Assembly: GCA_003171235.1 (NCBI GenBank)
Contig: PMYM01000225.1
Location: 1-10,294, forward strand
Length of the DNA: 10,294 nt
From: Phycisphaerales bacterium
GTDB taxonomy: Bacteria > Planctomycetota > Phycisphaerae > SM23-33
Direction: 5' to 3'
In this document: one piece after another, positions 4,656 through 10,294 of the stretch
Layout: every line of letters begins with the position of its first letter
Numbering within the stretch: the first letter of the stretch is position 1
The notes under the pieces: model-generated
What the model was told of the DNA's origin: nothing
What the model saw: the letters and a program-made list of their open reading frames with translations, nothing else
The model's database searches: none
Position numbers and translations under genes: made by a program

Positions 4656-7253
4656 ATGACTAGTTTTCTGGAGCGCATACTGAGTCTTAAGCCGGATTCC
4701 CTGGCCGGGGCGGACAAGCTCTTCCTGCGCTTCGCCGCGCAGTACGGCAACTGGGTGATCCTGGGGCTGTTCGTGGCGTTGGCGGCCCTGGCGGTGCTGA
4801 CGGTGGTCAGCTACCTGCGCGAGGGCGACAACCCGCGCCGGGCCAAGCTCACCCTGGCCGGCATCCGCATGCTGGTCATCCTGGTGATCTTCACCCTGCT
4901 GTGGCAGCCCTGCCTGACCGTCAGCCGCAAACAGACGCTGTACTCGACGGTGGTGGTGCTGATGGACGACAGCCGCTCGATGAAGTTGCAGGACCGCTAC
5001 GCCGGCGAGCCGGCCCGCTCGGCCCTGGCCAAGAAGCTGGGGCTTTCCGGCGAAGACCTCAAGAACCTCTCCCGCACCGACCTGGTCAAGCGGCTGCTGG
5101 CCGGCCAGGACGGCCCGCTGGCCCAGCTTGCCAAGGACCATCCGCTGGTCATCCAGCGTTTCCCCAATACCTCCGGCAGCGAGAAATACGCCACCGAGGT
5201 TGCCAGAATAATGGAACAGGACGGCGCGCCGGCCAGGCAGGAAGCCAACCAGGTCGCCCAGAGAATCGCCCAGACTCTGGACGATCTCAAGAACGAGGGC
5301 AACGAGACCAACCTGGGGGCCGCCCTGCGCAGCGTGGTCAACGAGGTGCAGGGGCAGAGGCTGGCGGGCGTCGTGCTGATAAGCGATGGCCAGGTCACCG
5401 GCGGGGGTGAAGTCCGCAGCCGGCTGAGCGCCGCCATGGCCTACGTCCGCCAGCACGGCGTGAAGGTTTACACCATCGGCGTGGGCGACCCCGAGCCGCC
5501 GCGGAACGTGGCCGTCCTGAGCCTGCAGGCCCCGCGCGAGGTCCGTCAGGGCAGCGACGTGGAAATGACCGCCTACATCGCCAACCGCCGCTGTGCCGGC
5601 CAGACGGCCGAACTTGAACTGGCCCGCCGGCCCGCCGACAGCGCCGCCGACGCCCCCTGGGAAAAGGTCGATATGACCACCCCGGCCAACGTGGAATTGA
5701 CCGGCAAGGACGACGACCAGACCTACACCCAGGAAATCCCCGTGCGCTTCGATTCCGCCAAGGACGTGGGGGATTTCATCTATCAACTTACCCTCAAGCC
5801 GCTGGAGAACGAGTTCTCCGCCGCCGACAACTCCGCCACCCTGCCGCTGCGCATCTCCAGCGAGAAAATCAAGGTGCTCTTAGTCAGCGGCGACGCCGGC
5901 TGGGAATTCCAATACCTCCGCAACCTGCTGCTGCGCAGCCCCGACCACTACGCCGTCAGCGTCTGGCAGCAGGATGCCGAAGAGGGCTTCAACCAGGAGG
6001 CCTCCAGCCAGGACATGAAACTGGCCCAACTGCCGCGCGCGGAAAACGACCTGTACAAGTACGAAGTGGTCATCCTGTACGACCCGGCCCCCTACGACGC
6101 CAAGAAATGCCTCCTGGGCATCGATACCGCGTTCACCAAGCTGCTGGACAAGTTCGTGGGCGACCACCACGGCGGGCTGCTCTTCATCGCCTCCAACAAG
6201 TACAGCGATCAAAACCTCACCAGCCCGCAGGAGTCCCTGGCCGACCTGGTGGCCATGCTGCCGGTGGTGCTGGCGCCCCAAACCCGGAACCTGGCCGAAC
6301 GCATCGCCACGGGGGAGCCGGTGGCCTGGCAGGTGCTGCCCACCGCCATCGGGCTGGAGCACCCGGCCCTGCGCCTCTCGGCCAATCCCCAGGAGAACTT
6401 CAACCTTTGGCGGCAACTGCCGGGGGTGTTCTGGGCCCACGCCGTGCAGCGCATCAAGCCGCTGGCCAACGCCCTGTGCGTCTCGGCCGACCCCACCCTG
6501 CGCAGCAGCGACAACCAGCCCCTGCCCCTGATCGCCGTGCAGTACTACGGGCGGGGGAGATCGCTCTACCTGGGCTTCGACGAAAGCTGGCGCTGGCGCT
6601 ACCTCTACGACGGGGCCCTGTACCGCAAGTTCTGGACCAACATGGTGGACTTCCTGGCCGCCGGAAACCTGGAGAAAAAACGCATCGTCATCACCACCGG
6701 GGCCGACAAGGTCACCATCGGCGAAGAAGTCCGCATCCACGTCGAGGCCTACGACAAGAACTACCGGCCATTCACCCAGGACAAGATCGAAGTGCAACTG
6801 GTGGACGCCTCCGGCGTGCTCAAGAGCCTGCCCGTCACCCTGGGCAGGGTCTCGCGCAAGGTGAAGGTCGAGGGCAGCGGGGAGCTCAAGGAAGCGGTGG
6901 AAGGCACGTACGAGGGCGTCTGCAGGCTGTCCAACGAAGGCAGCTTCGTGCTGACTTACACCGATCCCGAATACAAGGACGACGTGGCGGCCAAGGCCCT
7001 CAAGGTCGTCCTGCCGGAGGACGAGCTCAAGCATCCCGAGGCCGATCCGGCCACGCTGCAGATCATCGGCTCGGGCGAGAACTTCTTGAACGTGGAACAG
7101 GCCGACAAACTGGCGCAAATGATCGCCCCCGACAAGAAGGTGGTTTACAACGAAAGCTCTTTCAACCTGTGGGACGCGCCGCTGGTCATCATCCTGGTGG
7201 TGACCCTGCTGGCGGTGGAGTGGATCCTGCGCAAGCGATACAACATGGCTTAG
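4656..7253 (+). CDS. Large membrane vWA protein with GATase1-like domain
   Basis: 865 residues from the ATG at 4656. A TTG at 4638 would add six residues, but it directly abuts the preceding stop and has no RBS; GAGG at 4640-4643 fits the ATG weakly (12-base spacer). Two N-terminal helices are at about 32-52 and 66-87. The vWA domain has MIDAS D104-x-S106-x-S108 (DDSRS), T218 (NETNLGAAL) and D244 (LISDG), ending VYTIGVGD (271-278). An insertion of about 90-100 residues between the first MIDAS motif and T218 makes this vWA longer than usual. A beta-sandwich (about 285-400) and a GATase1-like region follow (KVLLVSG at 406; GGLLFIASNKYSD at 506-518; YYGRGRSLYLGFDESWRWR at 630-648), then another beta domain (about 675-785) and a C-terminal helix (about 842-857). 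The domain plan parallels the upstream BatA-like protein, suggesting an old duplication. It probably acts in the same envelope complex. Confidence 0.9.
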   Translation: MTSFLERILSLKPDSLAGADKLFLRFAAQYGNWVILGLFVALAALAVLTVVSYLREGDNPRRAKLTLAGIRMLVILVIFTLLWQPCLTVSRKQTLYSTVVVLMDDSRSMKLQDRYAGEPARSALAKKLGLSGEDLKNLSRTDLVKRLLAGQDGPLAQLAKDHPLVIQRFPNTSGSEKYATEVARIMEQDGAPARQEANQVAQRIAQTLDDLKNEGNETNLGAALRSVVNEVQGQRLAGVVLISDGQVTGGGEVRSRLSAAMAYVRQHGVKVYTIGVGDPEPPRNVAVLSLQAPREVRQGSDVEMTAYIANRRCAGQTAELELARRPADSAADAPWEKVDMTTPANVELTGKDDDQTYTQEIPVRFDSAKDVGDFIYQLTLKPLENEFSAADNSATLPLRISSEKIKVLLVSGDAGWEFQYLRNLLLRSPDHYAVSVWQQDAEEGFNQEASSQDMKLAQLPRAENDLYKYEVVILYDPAPYDAKKCLLGIDTAFTKLLDKFVGDHHGGLLFIASNKYSDQNLTSPQESLADLVAMLPVVLAPQTRNLAERIATGEPVAWQVLPTAIGLEHPALRLSANPQENFNLWRQLPGVFWAHAVQRIKPLANALCVSADPTLRSSDNQPLPLIAVQYYGRGRSLYLGFDESWRWRYLYDGALYRKFWTNMVDFLAAGNLEKKRIVITTGADKVTIGEEVRIHVEAYDKNYRPFTQDKIEVQLVDASGVLKSLPVTLGRVSRKVKVEGSGELKEAVEGTYEGVCRLSNEGSFVLTYTDPEYKDDVAAKALKVVLPEDELKHPEADPATLQIIGSGENFLNVEQADKLAQMIAPDKKVVYNESSFNLWDAPLVIILVVTLLAVEWILRKRYNMA

Positions 7254-7260
7254 AGTCCCT

Positions 7261-7265
7261 AGGAG
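7261..7265 (+). promoter_or_regulatory. Strong Shine-Dalgarno of the DUF4175-like gene
   Basis: AGGAG lies 6 bases before the ATG at 7272, within the 18-bp gap after the preceding stop. It is the clearest ribosome binding site in the window and fixes this start. Confidence 0.75.
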
Positions 7266-7271
7266 TTGTGA

Positions 7272-9590
7272 ATGCCCGCTGAACAATCGATACCTCCGGC
7301 TATTCGCAAAAAGCTCAACGCCCTGCGCCGGCTGCTGCTGGCGCACTTGGTAGGCAAAGGCCTGGCCTGGGTGGCGATAGCCCTGGTGGCCGGCGTGTTC
7401 CTGAGCCTGGGGGTCGAGTACAAGCTGCACATGGACCGCGCGCAGCGGCTGCTGATACTGGGGGCGGTGCTGGGCGGAGTGGGGTATGCGTGCTGGAGAC
7501 TGCTGCTGAGGCCGCTACGGGTGCCCATGGGGCCCGAAGAAATGGCCCTGGTGCTGGAGCGGCATTTTCCCCACCTGGACGACCGGTTGATCAGCGCCTT
7601 GCAGTTCGTCCGCTTGGACCCCGCCCTCACCGGTTCCAGCCCGGCGCTGATGCGGGAGGTTTCGCGCCAGGCCCAGGAGCTATCGGCTGGCCTGGCCGTC
7701 TCCAAGCCCATCCAGGGCAATCGCACCTGGCGCAGAATCGGCCTGGCCGCGGGCGCCCTGGCGGTGCTGGCGATCTTTACCGCCTTCAACTATCCCGTCA
7801 TGGCGATGTGGTTCCAGCGGAGCGTGCTGCTTTCCGACGTCGCCTGGCCCAAGAAGACCCACCTGTTCCTGGACCAGGACAGTTTTCGCGTCCGCCGGGC
7901 AGACCGGATGGAGGTGGTCAAGCTAAGCCCCTCGGGCCAACTCCGCATCGGGCGCGGGGACGATCTGGAGGCCGTGGTGCACGCCGATCCCGACTACGTC
8001 CTGCCCGAGGAGGTCATCTGCCACAGCCGCATGCCCGCCCTGGGGGCGCTGTCCCAGGCGGTCGGGCCGGATGAAACCCTCAGCGGCTACGCCATCAGCT
8101 TCCCCAACGCCGCCGCCGATTTTGAATTCTACTTCACCGGCAACGACGACCGCACCCAGACCGTGCAAGTGGTGGTGGTGCCGCCGCCGGAGTTGACCGC
8201 CGTCGCCTTCACCGTCAAGCCCCCCGAGTACACCGGCCTGCCGCAATCGGATCTGGGCGCCGCCAACGGCGTGATGACCGTATCGGCCGGCAGCACGGTG
8301 ATCGTCCGCTCGGCCCTGGCCAACAAGGAACTGGCCCAGGCGCGACTGATGCTGGACGGCAGAAACGTCTGCGACCTGACCCTCAAATCCGTCCAGGTGG
8401 ATGGCCAGGGCCGGCTGATGGGCATGGAGGGCAAGTTCACCCTGCCCGACCGGCTGGAGAAGAACAGCCTGCCCTTGGAATTCCAGTTGTCCGACCAGGA
8501 GGGTTTTGTAAGCAAGGGCGGTTCGGCCCTATACACCCTGCGGATCGAGCCCGACCGCGCCCCGACCGTGGCCCTGGGGCGCAGCGGCGTGCGCGGCGAC
8601 ATCAGCGCCCACTGCATAATTCCGCTGCTGCTGGAGGTGCATGACGACCACGGGTTATCGGCGGCCCAACTAAGCGTCAGCGTGGCGACGCCCGAGGGGC
8701 TGACCAGCACCGCACCGGCCAGTCAGCCCGACAGCCAGCCGGCCAGCCAGCCAACCAGCCAACCCGCCGGCGTCGATATCCCCTTTGAAAACCTCCCGCC
8801 GCTGCAGAAGGAGGTCAAGCTTCAGCCGCGGCTCATGCTCAGCAAAATGGCCTGGTTCAGCACCAGCCCCGAACTGCAGAAGATCACCGACTACCAGTGG
8901 CGCCCCGGCCAGATCGTCACCCTGCAGGCCAGCGTGCTGGACAATCTGCCTGGGTCATTCGGCGGGCCCAACCAGGCCCAAAGCTCGCCCCTCAGCTTCA
9001 AGATCGTCAGCGACCAGGAACTGCTCACCGAACTGATTCGCCGGCAGAAGGAATTGCGGGCCGATTTCCTGGGCTGCATCAACGTCCAGACCGGCGTTCA
9101 TGCCCGCCTGAGCGACCTGGACCTGTCGGCCCCGGAGGCCAACGACAAACTCTCCAGCAGCCTGGACGACCAGCGCCGGGTGGCCCAGCAGACCGCCATC
9201 GTGGTGCAGCAGTATCGCACGGTGATGGAAGAGATGGAGAACAACCAGGTGGGCGAGCGCGACCACCGGGCGGTCCTGACCACCGTCATCATCGCCTTGG
9301 GGAATCTGTCGGAAAAATCCTTGCCCGAGGCAGCCGCGGTGGTGGAACGTGCGTCTAAGAATAAGACACCCGAAAGCCTGGCCGACGCCGCCGCGGCCGC
9401 CGACCGGGTCCTTCAAGAAATGAACAGCGTACTGGACATGATGATCAAGGGCCAGGACCTGCAGGACAGCATCAACGCCCTGAACATCATTATGGAGTGG
9501 ACGCAGAAGCAAAAGCAGGACATACAGGACCAGGTGAGAAAAGAGCTGGGCAACTTCCTCAAGAGCGGCCCCAGCACCAGGCCCGGTTAA
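7272..9590 (+). CDS. DUF4175-like membrane protein with SQP linker and C-terminal coiled coil
   Basis: 772 residues. Hydrophobic helices are at about 31-47, 58-76 and 154-173, with a conserved soluble loop between the second and third (PMGPEEMALVLERHFPHLDDRLISAL, 85-110). The large region after helix 3 is beta-rich and contains KPPEYTGLP (316-324), a motif I associate with DUF4175-like proteins. A low-complexity linker with four SQP units is at 484-498. The C-terminal 190 residues (about 580-770) are charged, helical and probably coiled coil, ending PSTRPG. The family has no defined biochemical function that I know of. It is often found in the same operons as MoxR and vWA proteins, as here. 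The gaps on both sides are 18 and 20 bp, so it is almost certainly cotranscribed with its neighbours. It is probably anchored in the inner membrane with the sandwich and coiled coil in the periplasm. Confidence 0.82.
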   Translation: MPAEQSIPPAIRKKLNALRRLLLAHLVGKGLAWVAIALVAGVFLSLGVEYKLHMDRAQRLLILGAVLGGVGYACWRLLLRPLRVPMGPEEMALVLERHFPHLDDRLISALQFVRLDPALTGSSPALMREVSRQAQELSAGLAVSKPIQGNRTWRRIGLAAGALAVLAIFTAFNYPVMAMWFQRSVLLSDVAWPKKTHLFLDQDSFRVRRADRMEVVKLSPSGQLRIGRGDDLEAVVHADPDYVLPEEVICHSRMPALGALSQAVGPDETLSGYAISFPNAAADFEFYFTGNDDRTQTVQVVVVPPPELTAVAFTVKPPEYTGLPQSDLGAANGVMTVSAGSTVIVRSALANKELAQARLMLDGRNVCDLTLKSVQVDGQGRLMGMEGKFTLPDRLEKNSLPLEFQLSDQEGFVSKGGSALYTLRIEPDRAPTVALGRSGVRGDISAHCIIPLLLEVHDDHGLSAAQLSVSVATPEGLTSTAPASQPDSQPASQPTSQPAGVDIPFENLPPLQKEVKLQPRLMLSKMAWFSTSPELQKITDYQWRPGQIVTLQASVLDNLPGSFGGPNQAQSSPLSFKIVSDQELLTELIRRQKELRADFLGCINVQTGVHARLSDLDLSAPEANDKLSSSLDDQRRVAQQTAIVVQQYRTVMEEMENNQVGERDHRAVLTTVIIALGNLSEKSLPEAAAVVERASKNKTPESLADAAAAADRVLQEMNSVLDMMIKGQDLQDSINALNIIMEWTQKQKQDIQDQVRKELGNFLKSGPSTRPG
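8721..8768 (+). repeat. Four 12-bp units encoding a Ser-Gln-Pro-x linker
   Basis: Four degenerate 12-bp units (AGCCAGCCGGCC-like) encode SQPD, SQPA, SQPT and SQPA. They fall between two beta-rich regions of the DUF4175-like protein, consistent with a flexible linker. Linkers of this composition are common in planctomycete proteins, which supports the taxonomic guess. Confidence 0.8.
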
Positions 9591-9610
9591 CTTCGGCCGG
9601 AGATCAAGGC

Positions 9611-10294
9611 ATGAACCTAAAACGAGTCGCCCTGACACTGTTGGTGATGGCCCTGGGCGGTTGGGCCCTGGCCCAGAGCACGCGCCCAGCCAGCCCGGAA
9701 TTGATCTCCCGCCAGGCCCTGATCAAAGACCAGTTTGACCGCCTGGCCAAGAACATGGCCGAGATCGCCCAGATCGTCAAGAAGACCGACCCCAAGACGG
9801 CCGCCACCCTTGAGGCCGCCCTGGACGAGGCCAAACGGGCCAACGTCGAGGGCGACATGGACAAGGTCATCGAAAACCTCAACAAGGGCCTGAGCCTCCT
9901 GGCCGGCCGCAGGGAGGACGATGTCCTGGAGAAACTCGCCGACATCATGCGGATCCTCAAGAGCGGCCCGGGTGAAGTCACCTCCGACGACATCACGCGC
10001 ATGCAGAAGGCCCTGGAGGAAATCAACAAGCTGCGCAACGACCAGCAGGACCTCAACGACCGCACCAAGCTGGCTACCCAGGGCGAAAAGATGGCCCAGC
10101 GCATGCGCGAGCTGGCCGGGCAGCTCGACAACATCATCAAGCAGCAGGAAGAGCTGCTGAGCAAGTCCACCACCCTGCCCGAAGGCGACCAGGCGGTCAG
10201 GAAGCTGGTGGCGGCCCGGGATGAGGTCCGCGCCCTCATGGCCAAGCAGGCCGCTCTGACCGAGGCCGCCTCCAAGGCCAACATCGGGCAGATG
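9611..10294 (+). CDS. Secreted coiled-coil protein, N-terminal part (3' end outside window)
   Basis: The frame is open from the ATG at 9611 to the last base, giving 228 codons with no stop. GGAG at 9599-9602 lies 8 bases upstream of the start, and the gene begins 20 bp after the DUF4175-like gene. Residues 1-21 form a classical signal peptide (K4-R5, a hydrophobic core, ALA then Q22), so the protein is probably exported. The mature part begins with STRP and is almost entirely charged, helical sequence, for example KMAQRMRELAGQLDN, typical of a long coiled coil. I recognise no enzymatic domain. The position suggests a periplasmic partner of the DUF4175-like protein, whose C-terminus is also coiled coil. 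Family and full length cannot be given. Confidence 0.85.
   Translation, partial: MNLKRVALTLLVMALGGWALAQSTRPASPELISRQALIKDQFDRLAKNMAEIAQIVKKTDPKTAATLEAALDEAKRANVEGDMDKVIENLNKGLSLLAGRREDDVLEKLADIMRILKSGPGEVTSDDITRMQKALEEINKLRNDQQDLNDRTKLATQGEKMAQRMRELAGQLDNIIKQQEELLSKSTTLPEGDQAVRKLVAARDEVRALMAKQAALTEAASKANIGQM

Noticed and set aside
4140..7430. Long - strand open frames (548 and 516 codons) opposite the large vWA gene
   Set aside because: Same composition artefact as above, with no recognisable motif; the + strand gene explains the region.
1..10294. tRNA, rRNA or riboswitch
   Set aside because: The gene-free stretches are short or filled with the repeats described, and I see no cloverleaf, rRNA core or known aptamer motif.

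Overview
The window is a high-GC chromosomal stretch from a bacterium that I would place, tentatively, in the Planctomycetota (Phycisphaerae-like). The reasons are the gene set and order (MoxR ATPase, DUF58, two long membrane vWA proteins, a DUF4175-like protein), the Ser-Gln-Pro low-complexity linker, and the 'STRP' motifs in two proteins. Placement is by pattern recognition only. All convincing genes are on the + strand.

Layout. 1-552 is the C-terminal part of a MoxR-family AAA+ ATPase. 553-639 is a spacer with short tandem repeats. 640-1572 is a DUF58/vWA protein. 1573-2351 is a 779-bp interruption that holds a GxxExxY-family (PDDEXK-like) gene at 1688-2119, surrounded by three copies of a CGCAGAG-rich repeat. 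2352-4637 is a BatA-type membrane vWA protein. 4656-7253 is a second, larger membrane vWA protein. 7272-9590 is a DUF4175-like membrane protein with a C-terminal coiled coil. 9611 to the window end is the start of a secreted coiled-coil protein, open at the edge.

How the genes fit together. MoxR, DUF58 and membrane vWA proteins form a well-known class of operon, related to the Bat operons of Bacteroidetes and more loosely to RavA-ViaA. A MoxR AAA+ machine is thought to act on vWA partners with metal-ion-dependent adhesion sites (MIDAS) in envelope or stress functions. Here three vWA proteins keep a visible MIDAS. The two membrane ones each carry a GATase1-like domain with no obvious nucleophilic cysteine, and the last two genes add an envelope module with long coiled coils. 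The exact cellular function is unknown.

The most interesting signal is the interruption. The outermost repeats, 1587-1619 and 2281-2313, match inverted at 31 of 33 positions and bound a 727-bp unit carrying the GxxExxY gene. Removing that unit leaves a 52-bp gap between DUF58 and the BatA-like gene, a normal within-operon distance. A third copy (2158-2177) forms a perfect 20-bp inverted repeat with the right end. This looks like a small repeat-borne element with a putative nuclease as cargo that landed in a conserved operon.
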